Assembly (NCBI GenBank): GCA_017654935.2
Contig: CM065690.1
Location: 14,336,811 to 14,400,810 of the forward strand
DNA: 64,000 bases
Origin: Phymorhynchus buccinoides
Lineage: Eukaryota > Mollusca > Gastropoda > Neogastropoda > Raphitomidae
Direction: 5' to 3'
Every line of letters starts with the position of its first letter. The stretch's first letter is position 1. A program made the position numbers and the translations under genes. The notes under the pieces are model-generated. The model ran no database searches. It was not told the DNA's origin and was given only the letters and a program-made list of their open reading frames with translations. This document shows, piece after piece, positions 33,001 through 45,520 of this stretch.

Positions 33001-36000
33001 TGGTGTAGGGGCAGGGGGCCTCATCTTCAGATTCTGCACACTGGGGGACCAGGTCACAGGGGAAGTGCTGGAACAGGTCCGGCCACACCGACACACTGCA
33101 GTTCCACTGGGACACACCCGAACCATCAGAGGACGCTACTTTACGAGGCTTCAGCGATCTGGGGTAGATAGAAAACTTCTGCCTGAAGCCTGATCCTTCG
33201 TGTTTGCTATCACTGGAAAAAAACACTGATACAGTCGTGTTCCATCTGCCCTCGGTGGGAAAAATGAACGCCTCAGGGAGATTTTTGGCTCGTGAATATT
33301 TTTTCTTACTTCTCAATTTTGGATCTGACCTGTGATATATAAGTGTCATTAAGTAGACACAATGACCTGAGAAGGTGACCGCAGTATCTCCATAACCGAG
33401 GTCCATCTTCAGAAAACTAAAAAAAACGACGTGTTCAGAGGGGATGGTCAACGTGACGCAGCTCTTCATGTGTGCTGGGTAGTGGGTGAGCCCAATCCAT
33501 CCGGGTGTCTCAATGTAACCTGAAAATAGGATTTATAATTTAGTTTGGTATCTTACATTTGTGTGTGGTCATTCTCTACTTAGGCATCACCAACGGCGTC
33601 ATTAGTTGCTCGTCCCTGCTACCCTATATAACCCAACTTTTTGTTTCAGGTATTTTATCATATACTTCTGGCACATAAACTTGGAAAAAATATATTATGC
33701 TACACTATCTTCATGAGCTCAACATTTAGGTACAGTCTGGGATAATCAGGCGTGGTCACGCTTGCAGGTTTACTCGGCAAATGCTACAATGACTGGAAAA
33801 TTTTAGAATCAAACACTAAAATTGTTGATAAAAGGTGTTGATTTACAGTATGGACTAAATCTGAATGTTCATTCAGACTTGCTAATTTGGAAATTATTTC
33901 ATGATATTTTTTATGCAGCTGTGAAAGTTATGTACAGGTGTTCCTTAGCAATTCTGAAAAGCTATGAGTCATGCAAAAGCAAATCCATTAGATTGTCCAC
34001 TGTCTCGATGGTTCATTAGATTGTCCATTTTCTCGATGGTTCATTAGATTGTCCACTGTCTCGATGGTTCATTAGATTGTCCATTTTCTCGATGGTTCAT
34101 TAGATTGTCCACTTTCTCGATGGTTCATTAGATTGTCCATTTTCTCGATGGTTCATTAGATTGTCCATTTTCTCGATGGTTCATTAGATTGTCCACTTTC
34201 TCGATGGTTCATTAGATTGTCCACTTTCTCGATGGTTCATTAGATTGTCCACTTTCTCGATGGTTCATTAGATTGTCCACTTTCTCGATGGTTCATTAGA
34301 TTGTCCACTTTCTCGATGGTTCATTAGATTGTCCACTGTCTCGATGGTTCATTAGATTGTCCACTTTCTCGATGGTTCATTAGATTGTCCACTTTCTCGA
34401 TGGTTCATTAGATTGTCCACTTTCTCGATGGTTCATTAGATTGTCCACTTTCTCGATGGTTCATTAGATTGTCCATTTTCTCGATTGTTCATTAGATTGT
34501 CCACTTTCTCGATGGTTCATTAGATTGTCCACTTTCTCGATGGTTCATTAGATTGTCCATTTTCTCGATGGTTCATTAGATTGTCCACTTTCTCGATGGT
34601 TCATTAGATTGTCCACTTTCTCGATGGTTCATTAGATTGTCCACTTTCTCGATGGTTCATTAGATTGTCCACTTTCTCGATGGTTCATTAGATTGTCCAT
34701 TTTCTCGATGGTTCATTAGATTGTCCACTTTCTCGATGGTTCATTAGATTGTCCACTTTCTCGATGGTTCATTAGATTGTCCACTTTCTCGATGGTTCAT
34801 TAGATTGTCCACTTTCTCGATGGTTCATTAGATTGTCCACTTTCTCGATGGTTCATTAGATTGTCCACTTTCTCGATGGTTCATTAGATTGTCCACTTTC
34901 TCGATGGTTCATTAGATTGTCCACTTTCTCGATGGTTCATTAGATTGTCCACTGTTCGATGGTTCATTAGATTGTCCACTTTCTCGATGGTTCATTAGAT
35001 TGTCCACTTTCTCGATGGTTCATTAGATTGTCCATTTTCTCGATGGTTCATTAGATTGTCCATTTTCTCGATGGTTCATTAGATTGTCCACTTTCTCGAT
35101 GGTTCATTAGATTGTCTTTCTCGATGGTTCATTAGATTGTCCACTTTCTCGATGGTTCATTAGATTGTCCATTTTCTCGATGGTTCATTAGATTGTCCAT
35201 TTTCTCGATGGTTCATTAGATTGTCCACTTTCTCGATGGTTCATTTCAGATTGTCCATTTTCTCGATGGTTCATTAGATTGTCCATTAGATTTCTCGATG
35301 GTTCATTAGATTGTCCACTTTCTCGATGGTTCATTAGATTGTCCACTTTCTCGATGGTTCATTAGATTGTCCATTTTCTCGATGGTTCATTAGATTGTCC
35401 ACTTTCTCGATGGTTCATTAGATTGTCCACTTTCTCGATGGTTCATTAGATTGTCCACTTTCTCGATGGTTCATTAGATTGTCCACTTTCTCGATGGTTC
35501 ATTAGATTGTCCACTTTCTCGATGGTTCATTAGATTGTCCACTTTCTCGATGGTTCATTAGATTGTCCACTTTCTCGATGGTTCATTAGATTGTCCATGT
35601 CTCGACGGTTCATTAGATTTTCTCGATGGTTCATTAGATTGTCCACTTTCGATGGTTCATTGGTTCATTAGATTGTCCACTTTCTCGATGGTTCATTAGA
35701 TTGTCCATTTTCTCGATGGTTCATTAGATTGTCCATTTTCTCGATGGTTCATTAGATTGTCCACTTTCTCGATGGTTCATTAGATTGTCCACTTTCTCGA
35801 TGGTTCATTAGATTGTCCACTTTCTCGATGGTTCATTAGATTGTCCATTTTCTCGATGGTTCATTAGATTGTCCAGATGGTTCATTAGATTGTCCACTTT
35901 CTCGATGGTTCATTAGATTGTCCAGATGGTTCATTAGATTGTCCACTTTCTCGATGGTTCATTAGATTGTCCACTTTCTCGATTTCTCGATGGTTCATTA

Positions 36001-39000
36001 GATTGTCCATTTTCTCGATGGTTCATTAGATTGTCCACTTTCTCGATGGTTCATTAGATTGTCCACTTTCTCGATGGTTCATTAGATTGTCCACTTTCTC
36101 GATGGTTCATTAGATTGTCCACTTTCTCGATGGTTCATTAGATTGTCCATTTTCTCGATGGTTCATTAGATTGTCCACTTTCTCGATGGTTCATTAGATT
36201 GTCCACTTTCTCGATGGTTCATTAGATTGTCCACTTTCTCGATGGTTCTTAGATTGTCCACTTTCTCGATGGTTCATTAGATTGTCCACTTTCTCGATGG
36301 TTCATTAGATTGTCCACTTTCTCGATGGTTCATTAGATTGTCCACTTTCTCGATGGTTCATTAGATTGTCCACTTTCTCGATGGTTCATTAGATTGTCCA
36401 GATGGTTCATTAGATTGTCCACTTTCTCGATGGTTCATTAGATTGTCCACTTTCGATGGTCATTAGATTGTCTCGATGGTTCATTAGATTGTCCACTTTC
36501 TCGATGGTTCATTAGATTGTCCACTTTCTCGATGGTTCATTAGATTGTCCATTTTCTCGATGGTTCATTAGATTGTCCACTTTCTCGATGGTTCATTAGA
36601 TTGTCCACTTTCTCGATGGTTCATTAGATTGTCCACTTTCTCGATGGTTCATTAGATTGTCCACTTTCTCGATGGTTCATTAGATTGTCCACTTTCTCGA
36701 TGGTTCATTAGATTGTCCACTTTCTCGATGGTTCATTAGATTGTCCACTTTCTCGATGGTTCATTAGATTGTCCATTTTCTCGATGGTTCATTAGATTGT
36801 CCATCTCGATGGTTCATTAGATTGTCCACTTTCTCGATGGTTCATTAGATTGTCCACTTTCTCGATGGTTCATTAGATTGTCCACTTTCTCGTTCATTAG
36901 ATTGTCCATTTTCTCGATGGTTCATTAGATTGTCCACGATTTCTCGATGGTTCATTAGATTGTCCACTTTCTCGATGGTTCATTAGATTGTCCACTTTCT
37001 CGATGGTTCATTAGATTGTCCACTTTCTCGATGGTTCATTAGATTGTCCACTTTCTCGATGGTTCATTAGATTGTCCACTTTCTCGATGGTTCATTAGAT
37101 TGTCCACTTTCTCGATGGTTCATTAGATTGTCCACTTTCTCGATGGTTCATTAGATTGTCCACTTTCTCGATGGTTCATTAGATTGTCCATTTTCTCGAT
37201 GGTTCATTAGATTGTCCATTTTCTCGATGGTTCATTAGATTGTCCATTTTCTCGATGGTTCATTAGATTGTCCATGGTTTCTCGATGGTTCATTAGATTG
37301 TCCACTCTCGATGGTTCATTAGATTGTCCATTTTCTCGATGGTTCATTAGATTGTCCACTTTCTCGATGGTTCATTAGATTGTCCACTTTCTCGATGGTT
37401 CATTAGATTGTCCACTTTCTCGATGGTTCATTAGATTGTCCACTTTCTCGATGGTTCATTAGATTGTCCACTTTCTCGATGGTTCATTAGATTGTCCACT
37501 TTCTCGATGGTTCATTAGATTGATTGTCCACTTTCTCGATGGTTCATTAGATTGTCCACTTTCTCGATGGTTCATTAGATTGTCCATGATGGTTCATTAG
37601 ATTGTCCACTTTCTCGATGGTTCATTAGATTGTCCACTTTCTCGATGGTTCATTAGATTGTCCACTTTCTCGATGGTTCATTAGATTGTCCATTTTCTCG
37701 ATGGTTCATTAGATTGTCCACTTTCTCGATGGTTCATTAGATTGTCCACTTTCTCGATGGTTCATTAGATTGTCCACTTTCTCGATGGTTCATTTCTCGA
37801 TGGTTCATTAGATTGTCCACTTGGTTCTCGATGGTTCATTAGATTGTCCATTTTCTCGATGGTTCATTAGATTGTCCATGGTTCATTAGATCTCGATGGT
37901 TCATTAGATTGTCCACTTTCTCGATGGTTCATTAGATTGTCCACTTTCTCGATGGTTCATTAGATTGTCCACTTTCTCGATGGTTCATTAGATTGTCCAC
38001 TTTCTCGATGGTTCATTAGATTGTCCACTTTCTCGATGGTTCATTAGATTGTCCACTTTCTCGATGGTTCATTAGATTGTCCACTTTTCTCGATGGTTCA
38101 TTAGATTGTCCACTTTCTCGATGGTTCATTAGATTGTCCACTTTCTCGATGGTTCATTAGATTGTCCACTTTCTCGATGGTTCATTAGATTGACCAATTT
38201 CTCGATGGTTCAGATTGTCCACTTTCTCGATGGTTCATTAGATTGTCCACTTTCTCGATGGTTCATTAGATTGTCCACTTTCTCGATGGTTCATTAGATT
38301 GTCCACTTTCTCGATGGTTCATTAGATTGTCCACTTTCTCGATGGTTCATTAGATTGTCCACTTTCTCGATGGTTCATTAGATTGTCCACTTTCTCGATG
38401 GTTCATTAGATTGTCCACTTTCTCGATGGTTCATTAGATTGTCCACTTTCTCGATGGTTCATTAGATTGTCCACTTTCTCGATGGTTCATTAGATTGTCC
38501 ATTTCATTAGATTGTCCATTTTCTCGATGGTTCATTAGATTGTCCACTTTCTCGATGGTTCATTAGATTGTCCACTTTCTCGATGGTTCATTAGATTGTC
38601 CACTTTCTCGATGGTTCATTAGATTGTCCACTTTCTCGATGGTTCATTAGATTGTCCACTTTCTCGATGGTTCATTAGATTGTCCACTTTCTCGATGGTT
38701 CATTAGATTGTCCACTTTCTCGATGGTTCATTAGATTGTCCACTTTCTCGATGGTTCATTAGATTGTCCACTTTCTCGATGGTTCATTAGATTGTCCACT
38801 TTCTCGATGGTTCATTAGATTGTCCACTTTCTCGATGGTTCATTAGATTGTCCATTTTCTCGATGGTTCATTAGATTGTCCACTTTCTCGATGGTTCATT
38901 AGATTGTCCACTTTCTCGATGGTTCATTAGATTGTCCACTTTCTCGATGGTTCATTAGATTGTCCACTTTCTCGATGGTTCATTAGATTGTCCACTTTCT

Positions 39001-41130
39001 CGATGGTTCATTAGATTGTCCACTTTCTCGATGGTTCATTAGATTGTCCACTTTCTCGATGGTTCATTAGATTGTCCACTTTCTCGATGGTTCATTAGAT
39101 TGTCCACTTTCTCGATGGTTCATTAGATTGTCCACTTTCTCGATGGTTCATTAGATTGTCCACTTTCTCGATGGTTCATTAGATTGTCCACTTTCTCGAT
39201 GGTTCATTAGATTGTCCACTTTCTCGATGGTGGCATTAGATTGTCCACTTTTCTCGATGGTTCATTAGATTGTCCACTTTCTCGATGGTTCATTAGATTG
39301 TCCACTTTCTCGATGGTTCATTAGATTGTCCACTTTCTCGATGGTTCATTAGATTGTCCACTTTCTCGATGGTTCATTAGATTGTCCACTTTCTCGATGG
39401 TTCATTAGATTGTCCACTTTCTCGATGGTTCATTAGATTGTCCACTTTCTCGATGGTTCATTAGATTGTCCACTTTCTCGATGGTTCATTAGATTGTCCA
39501 CTTTCTCGATGGTTCATTAGATTGTCCACTTTCTCGATGGTTCATTAGATTGTCCACTTTCTCGATGGTTCATTAGATTGTCCACTTTCTCGATGGTTCA
39601 TTAGATTGTCCACTTTCTCGATGGTTCATTAGATTGTCCACTTTCTCGATGGTTCATTAGATTGTCCACTTTCTCGATGGTTCATTAGATTGTCCACTTT
39701 CTCGATGGTTCATTAGATTGTCCATTTTCTCGATGGTTCATTAGATTGTCCACTTTCTCGATGGTTCATTAGATTGTCCACTTTCTAGATGGTTCATTAG
39801 ATTGTCCACTTTCTCGATGGTTCATTAGATTGTCCACTTTCTCGATGGTTCATTAGATTGTCCACTTTCTCGATGGTTCATTAGATTGTCCACTTTCTCG
39901 ATGGTTCATTAGATTGTCCACTTTCTCGATGGTTCATTAGATTGTCCATTTTCTCGATGGTTCATTAGATTGTCCACTTTCTCGATGGTTCATTACATTG
40001 TCCACTTTCTCGATGGTTCATTAGATTGTCCACTTTCTCGATGGTGTCAGTTTGTTTTATTCAGAATTTTATTTTGCAACCTTCCTTTCTCACATGACAC
40101 TAAAGTAGATAACAATTCAAAGGCATAGCCTCCTAGGCCTGATGCTAGCCTGAGTAGGACTTCTGGTCTACGTTGCACTGCACCGCTGCTTTCTATATTG
40201 TTATGCTTCTACATGTTGTTTTACTTATGCTATAATTATATTTTTGCCCATCGGTCTCGAACATTTATAAACAATGTTATCTAGACTGTTTTGAAACATG
40301 CTGACATTCCAAATATTCCACAAAACGTACACGTAGACACACACAATCATGCGTACATTCGTCCATGCAAACATGTTTATTAATTCTATACAGTATGGTG
40401 TCCCGTTTACATTTCTTGCACAATTAATTGGCTGGGAATTAAAATTGTACTCACCCTGTGATGCAGAAAGAAAAACAGTTTTCAAGACAGGTCTCTCAGC
40501 TTTGCTCACTGCCAGAAAATGCATTGATAGCTTGAATGGCTCTGATTTGCTAAGCACATAGTTGACAGAGTACATATCGATCATAACTTTGTTTGTTAAA
40601 GTGTACACTGTGTGATTTTCTGCGTTGTTGTTTCTACACGGGATGTCATTTGTAACGAAATTTTCTCCAGTAACATCCAGATAATCGTTTACTTGTAAAA
40701 GCACATTTCTGCATTCGTTTATTTCCAAGAAGATGGTTTTGTCATCTGGAACTTGTAGCAAAATGTCACAGGCTGAAAAGCCGCTTCCGTTTTTGTGATC
40801 ATAATAGATATGTCCATATGTACCCTGAATTGAGATTTGCGTCAGGTTTGGATTTGTGACACAGTTTGATAAGTCGTAACTGGTCATCTGAGTTGAATTT
40901 TGATAGTGTGCCGATACTATAGTTTGTTGTTTTGTTCCATGGAAATCTGTGTGCACTTTCGTTTGATGCAGATTGTGTTGTATTTGGGTTGTAAGTGCTT
41001 CCTTGCCAAGAGAGTTTGAACCAAACTGGTTGATGGTAGATTGTGTAAAAGGAGCATTTTGAATGGCTCCCCCAACCATGAAGATGTCATAAATATTCCA
41101 AATCACCCAAAGTAATACACTGCTTTCCAT
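28046..41130 (-). CDS. GRL101/LGR-like GPCR with CUB, C-type lectin, LDLa and LRR ectodomain (5 exons)
   Basis: Five exons (41130-40455, 33519-32978, 32825-32602, 31269-30741, 30085-28046) join with GT/AG sites and matching phases (1, 0, 2, 0) into 4,011 nt, 1,336 residues. Order: hydrophobic leader 1-22; CUB 90-211; CUB 226 to about 345; LDLa about 364-395; C-type lectin domain about 410-538; LDLa about 611-641, 646-680, 716-750 and 755-791; Cys-rich LRR cap; LRRs about 820-985; seven-helix domain about 1026-1314 with DRF after helix 3 and NPFLY in helix 7. LDLa + LRR + 7TM is the layout of snail GRL101 and relates to relaxin-receptor (type C LGR) proteins. A ligand-sensing surface receptor is inferred; ligand unknown. 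The start has a strong context (ATCACCATGG). The CUB and lectin additions are unusual. No frame break is seen. Confidence 0.85.
30741..31269 (-). CDS. Receptor exon 4: C-type lectin C-terminal half and LDLa
   Basis: The acceptor TTTTGCAG precedes GTACACAGC and the donor is GGACAG|GTTTGT. The exon completes the lectin domain (GTDYCVLLKHQWLS ... CEQ), then a Cys-rich linker, an LDLa (YSLLCDFRDDCAEGGDEDFC) and the first half of the next LDLa. Length 529 nt fits the phases on both sides. Confidence 0.85.
31647..31802 (-). CDS. Possible alternative or relic exon in receptor intron 3
   Basis: On the minus strand CATTTTAG precedes 156 nt (52 codons, no stop) and a GTATGC donor follows. The peptide has features such as YILCGDEIYYN. 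Phase does not fit between exons 3 and 4 as annotated: it would need phase 0 on both sides, while the exon 3/4 junction is phase 2. It may therefore be an alternative exon, a relic, or chance. Confidence 0.25.
31977..32290 (-). mobile_element. GAA-tailed dispersed repeat (family R1) with type-B 3' end
   Basis: Reverse-complement match to the R1 family (GGAAGTTACAAGCACT, AAGCAAAGGGAAAAG, GGCAGGAGAATGG). Its 3' end is of the kind seen at 19851-19995 and ends in GAAGAAGAA on the minus strand. It lies within receptor intron 3. Confidence 0.75.
32602..32825 (-). CDS. Receptor exon 3: C-type lectin N-terminal half
   Basis: The acceptor TTGTTTTCAG precedes GTAAGC. It encodes GKCYLYKRMKTVSWTDADN, VSMETYHEWTDV and TWVGLRGTKWATG, the standard start and middle of a C-type lectin fold. 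The donor (ACGAT|GTGATT) is weak but gives the right phase (224 nt). Confidence 0.8.
32978..33519 (-). CDS. Receptor exon 2: second CUB domain and first LDLa
   Basis: The acceptor TATTTTCAG precedes GTTACATTG and the donor is AACAAG|GTGCCT. It encodes a CUB start (YIETPGWIGLTHYP ... KSCVTLTIPSEHVVFFSF) and an LDLa-like module (FPCDLVPQCAESEDEAPC). 542 nt, phase 1 in and 0 out. Confidence 0.85.
33520..40454 (-). other. Receptor intron 1, 6.9 kb, mostly minisatellite
   Basis: The intron is bounded by a GTGAGT donor after exon 1 and a TTTTCAG acceptor before exon 2. About 6.06 kb of it is the 28-bp minisatellite. Confidence 0.8.
33986..40045 (+). repeat. 28-bp minisatellite, about 216 copies, within the receptor intron
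   Basis: The unit is ATTAGATTGTCCACTTTCTC plus GATGGTTC. The main variation is CACTTTC versus CATTTTC. Truncated or fused units (for example near 35277-35300, 35870-35940, 36440-36480, 37260-37310, 37790-37900) show repeated slippage, and the right-hand 1.5 kb is the most homogeneous. The unit is unrelated in sequence to the other 28-bp minisatellite at 24.6 kb. No ORF spans it. Confidence 0.97.
40455..41130 (-). CDS. Receptor exon 1: signal peptide and first CUB domain
   Basis: Start ATG at 41128-41130 in a strong context. A hydrophobic leader (LLWVIWNIYDIFMVGGA) is followed by an Asn/Gln/Thr-rich stalk and a CUB-like domain with four cysteines (SNCVTNP, ACDILLQV, NECRNVLL, IPCRNNN). The donor is CACAGG|GTGAGT. 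The codon split by the intron becomes Gly when joined to exon 2, giving GYIETPG, the usual CUB opening, which supports the join across the minisatellite. Confidence 0.8.
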
Positions 41131-42055
41131 GGTGATCTTGATCCTTGCATTTAATCTATTTCATTAACTCCAGCCATGTTTGTTTTGGTAATGTTAGTAA
41201 CAAGTTCAAGTATGATCATTTCTTATCATTTCTGTGCTTGCTGGATGCATGAACGACTTATAAGCAAAATGGTCACTGTTTCTGTGTGGCTGCATCTGAA
41301 GTAATTGAGATCGACATTGCCACTGTAACTGCAAATTCAAAATATACAGTTCATCCTGAATACATTTACCACAGGAATGACAAATGTGAAGGGTTCTCTT
41401 CTATTGCATTATTACTTGTGACAGCCAATATGTATAATCTACTTGTGTTTGAGCGCCTTGTATAAGTTTTAAGCTTGTTGTGCTCGTTTTCATTTGTTTA
41501 TGTTGCTGCTTTACTATGTGTTACTCAACATGTTTTCTTTTAAACCAAATGTGAAGGGTGCGTGTCGTGTTCATCTAATCATTTTCTGTAAATTGTTTAT
41601 AGCTCCTCACCATGTTTGTCCAGGTCAGTAAATTTCGATTTTGGTAATACTAAGTATATATTTTCGTATTTCTGCTCATTCGTCTGTTTCAGTGGGTTTT
41701 GGGGGTGTTTTCTTTCCTATGGTATGATTTTTTTCATGTCTTAAGTATGTTAATTTGTTTCGTGAAATAGGTCAGCAATCTTTATGGCAACGGAGTGGAC
41801 ATTTTTTTGTTTTACATAACTGAACATCTGATAACACTCGAAATGAGTACTTCTGTGGTAAAGCTCGCAGCCGGTGCCTCTGTATCAGTGGGCTAACCAG
41901 CAATGTAAAATTGTTCTCTTATCTTTGTCTATAATCAGGAATGGTATAGTAGGATTCCTGCTGGAATGTAACAGCCATTGAGAATGTTCAGTTTCAAATG
42001 GTGATATACGAGTCTTGTGTGTCTTTCTGCTTTGGAGGTTTCTAAACCAGCGATT
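41131..42055. other. Upstream region of the receptor gene
   Basis: This presumably holds the promoter and 5' UTR. I see no reliable TATA box or other defined element, and no second gene. Confidence 0.4.
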
Positions 42056-42085
42056 ATTATTATTAATAATATTAATAATAATGTA

Positions 42086-42133
<48 letters not shown>

Positions 42134-42239
42134 GGCATTTCTAGCGCTCAATCTTAAATAAGCCGTAAGTGCTTACAATAATAAATAAATAAACCATCAA
42201 TGGAAACAAATGAAGGTCAAAAATATGTTAAGCACACGC

Positions 42240-42289
<50 letters not shown>

Positions 42290-42360
42290 GCGTGTACACG
42301 CACACGCGCGCGCGCACACACGCACGCACGCACACGCACACACACACACACACAATAAAT

Positions 42361-42409
<49 letters not shown>

Positions 42410-42460
42410 AATGCGCGCACGCACCCACGAATGCACACACACACGCGCACACAAACACAC
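42056..42460. repeat. (TAA)n and long (CA)n/(CG) microsatellites
   Basis: An AAT/TAA triplet tract lies at about 42056-42133. A compound CA run with CGCG insertions lies at about 42236-42460. Confidence 0.95.
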
Positions 42461-42483
42461 GTGCATGGAAAGGACAAAGTACT

Positions 42484-42835
42484 TTGAAAGGAACGGAAAC
42501 ACTATGATTTGAAGGGACTAGTTTTGAGAGAAGACTTATATTAAGAAAGGGGGTTGGTCGAACAGAGAGGTAAGGGGAGTTTATTCCAAGTAGAAGGGGC
42601 CTGAAAAGAGAAAGAACGTTCGCCAAGGGTTCAGGTGTGGCAATGAGGGATCTGGAGGAGAGACATGTCAGATGAAGAGCGTAACTGTCTAAGAGGTGTG
42701 TACGGTTTCAGAAGATCAGCTTGATAAGAAGGAGCCAGACCATTCAGGGATTTGCAACAGAGTAGAGAGAGCTTGTATTCGATGCGCCGTCCAACAGGAA
42801 GCCAGTGAAGAGATTCAAGCATAGGGGTAGAGTGA
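42484..42835 (-). pseudogene. 3'-terminal fragment of a CR1/L2-type LINE
   Basis: On the minus strand the peptide reads SLHWLPVGRRIEYKLSLLCC, KSLNGLAPSYQADLL, PYTPLRQLRSSSD and, after a frameshift, WNKLPL-like and SLLSKL pieces. This is the well-known conserved tail after the reverse transcriptase in CR1/L2/Jockey-group LINEs. It is 5' truncated and frameshifted, hence dead. Confidence 0.85.
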
Positions 42836-43081
42836 GAGAATTTGGAAGACCTCAGTACCTCAGTACAGACTACAGATCGTTATTAGTAAGTAATAGTCGG
42901 TCCCTGGGTCTGCTGCAGAGAAACCTCTTGTGCCAAGATGTCTTCACTTGACCAGGTGCATCTCTGCAGCTGAACACACAGTAGTTCATCAGGGTTGTGA
43001 GTACCTTCATTAAGACTATGGACTGTTTGCTTTCTGCACTAACTATTCTTTATAGGAAGATTGGGTATTTACTTAATGAAT

Positions 43082-43258
<177 letters not shown>

Positions 43259-44334
43259 AATGCCCCAAATCTGATATTTCAACCCTTTTAATCCTACTGT
43301 ACATAGGGATTTGTTCAGTTGAGCACAAAAGGAAGAACATTCTCTAGTCAAAATAAGGTTTTTATTATGAAAGGGCATATGCCACCAGGGACCAACCCCC
43401 CAATGATCCTCGGACCCGATGAATCGGCCAACAACAACAATGTTGAAATTTAACTGAACTCAATAGAAATTTCTTGCACAATTATCGGTGGTTCTAAATC
43501 ATGACCAGCAATCTGAAAGCATGTACGCTTATGCTTTTCTACGCATAGCAGAGAATGTGTAGCTTGTCAGAGTTGTGATAATAACAGTGAAAGCAAAAAC
43601 AGGGTTGACAATTCAACACATGCCAATCAACCTTTGGTGCTTCACTATCATCATCGGCTACAGCTAATTAATACAAAAATGTAAAACAAAATCCTAAAAT
43701 TGTCTACAATGAACTTCTTTTTTTTACTTTTTTCTAAAAAACATTATTTATTATTTTTTTAAATTTATATTTATTGTTTGTGGCTCAAGCCACAAGAATG
43801 CATACTATCAAGAAATCATGGCATTATCAGTCATAACGTAAAACCTTTTTTTGTCCAAACAGTCGATAACTTGTGAATATGTATGCTTTGTTGCAACTTA
43901 GAACCCAATGTTTGCAATATGTTTTTGTTTGTTTCTTTCTTCTCCTTTGAGTTGCTATGTTCCGTTTTGCGTGTCTTAGTGGGTTGGTAGTTTTGGGGGG
44001 GCTATATATTTTTTTTAAATATAAAAAAAACGTTCATTTTTTCCCCCAAAGCCATTTGAGTGTACAATAAAGAGCAAGGACAGTTAATATTATTAAAGAC
44101 TCGCTATATTTAGGGCATAATAAAGACACAGACCGTCTGTGTTTCGTCTGCTGTCTGTTAACCCTGCCCTTAAATACAATTAGATAACCCCCCCCACACA
44201 CACACACACACACACACACCCCACCCCCACACACCCCCACCCCCCCCCCACTGCTGAATGGAAAGAGAGAGTTTTCGAGATTTAAAAACAACATCAACTT
44301 CCACAATGTTGGCTGCTTTTATTTAGCGTAACTA
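43259..44334. other. Unannotated sequence
   Basis: A small hairpin TTGTGGCTCAAGCCACAA at about 43780-43797 recurs as the end of the repeats at 54.9-56.8 kb. Poly-C/CA runs occur at about 44190-44250. No gene. Confidence 0.5.
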
Positions 44335-44548
44335 GGGGAAGACGGGGTAAAAAGCGCATGGGCGGGTAAGAAGCCCACCCCAATTATCTCATGAAATGAA
44401 GCAAATTTCAGTCTCATTTTGCCCTTGAGACGAGCGTTAATGTTTAGCATTCGTCTCATGGGCAAATGTGACTGAAATTTTCTTTATTTCATGAGATAAT
44501 TGGGGTGGGCTTCTTACCCGCCCATGCGCTTTTTACCCCGTCTTCCCC
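44335..44548. mobile_element. Palindromic MITE, family P, copy 2 (214 bp)
   Basis: Same length and ends as copy 1, with TA at 44333-44334 and 44549-44550. The loop strand is inverted relative to copy 1: the order of the central GCTAGACATTAACG-like motif is reversed. Confidence 0.9.
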
Positions 44549-44708
44549 TATTCTCTCTTAGTATCATGTATAGTAAGCATGCTGTAAAAACCTCTTCCCT
44601 CTCATTTCGGGTGAGTGTGTGTCGGTGTGTCAGTTCAGTCGATCCATAGGATCGGGTTTTAATTGGTAAAAGGGCAGTTTTGCTATTCTCCCTCTACCCC
44701 TACCCCCC

Positions 44709-44776
44709 TCCACGCATGCACGCGCGCACACACGCACACGCACGCACACGCACACGCACGCACACGCACACGCACG

Positions 44777-44816
<40 letters not shown>

Positions 44817-44846
44817 CCACCACCACCACCACCACCACCACCACCG
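44709..44846. repeat. CA/CGCA, TA and CCA microsatellite cluster
   Basis: CGCACA mix, then (CA)n, (TA)n and (CCA)n in succession. Confidence 0.95.
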
Positions 44847-44937
44847 CTTTATTGCTCGGGAAAGGTATAGGGTTAGTTGGTATCATGTTAGGGTTAGTTT
44901 TATTAAACTGAATGAACGACAGATTGAGATTGAAAAC

Positions 44938-45370
44938 CTGGGGCAGTGGGTGGATGCCTAGGGCCTTCATACAGGGAGCTGGACGACCCCGCCCCCTCCA
45001 CGAGTCTCTCTCCTCCTTGGGGATACCCGTGGGGGGATGTCTTTCATAAAAATAGTTCCCCCACCTTCTGGAAGTTCTGTGCTTGTAACTTCCTCTAATC
45101 TGCCACTCTCGTTGACTCTGCCTTTTCCCTTTGCTTTCTATCGTCTACTATCTTTCTGACTTATTGGCCCATTCTCCTGCCCTTTATTTAAAAACAAACA
45201 AACTTCCAAATTTTGTTTTCTCCTTTGAGCTCCTCCGAAATCAGAATGTGTCGGCTGTGCGCAGCGGGCCGGGGAGACCAGTGAAAACTGAAAACCGGGC
45301 ACATACGTACCTTGCCCATTATGGCCATATGGCCTGGGAACGCAGAAGACGAAAATTGAAAATCGTGAAC
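44938..45370 (+). mobile_element. GAA-tailed dispersed repeat (family R1), most complete copy
   Basis: Uninterrupted from GGGCAGTGGGTGGATGCC to GGGAACGCAGAAGACGAAAA. It serves as the reference for the interrupted copy at 23.7-24.4 kb. No protein-coding capacity. Confidence 0.75.
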
Positions 45371-45444
45371 ATGATGGGGAAGAGGGGGGGGGGGGGGGGT
45401 AGTAGGGGGGAGGGTCAGAATGCATTCTACTAATTGTTTGCCCT

Positions 45445-45520
45445 TTCCCCATGGCATCGCAGTGATACGCAAGTCATATTATCACTAGTCTATCACTGTT
45501 GGTGCCATGGGGAAAATAGC
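45445..45520. repeat. Short inverted repeat
   Basis: CTTTCCCCATGGCATC pairs with GGTGCCATGGGGAAAA across a loop of about 45 bp; possibly a small MITE relic. Confidence 0.5.

Noticed and set aside
33986..40045. Centromeric satellite or telomere-like array
   Set aside because: It sits between exons 1 and 2 of one gene in matching phase, so an intronic minisatellite fits better.
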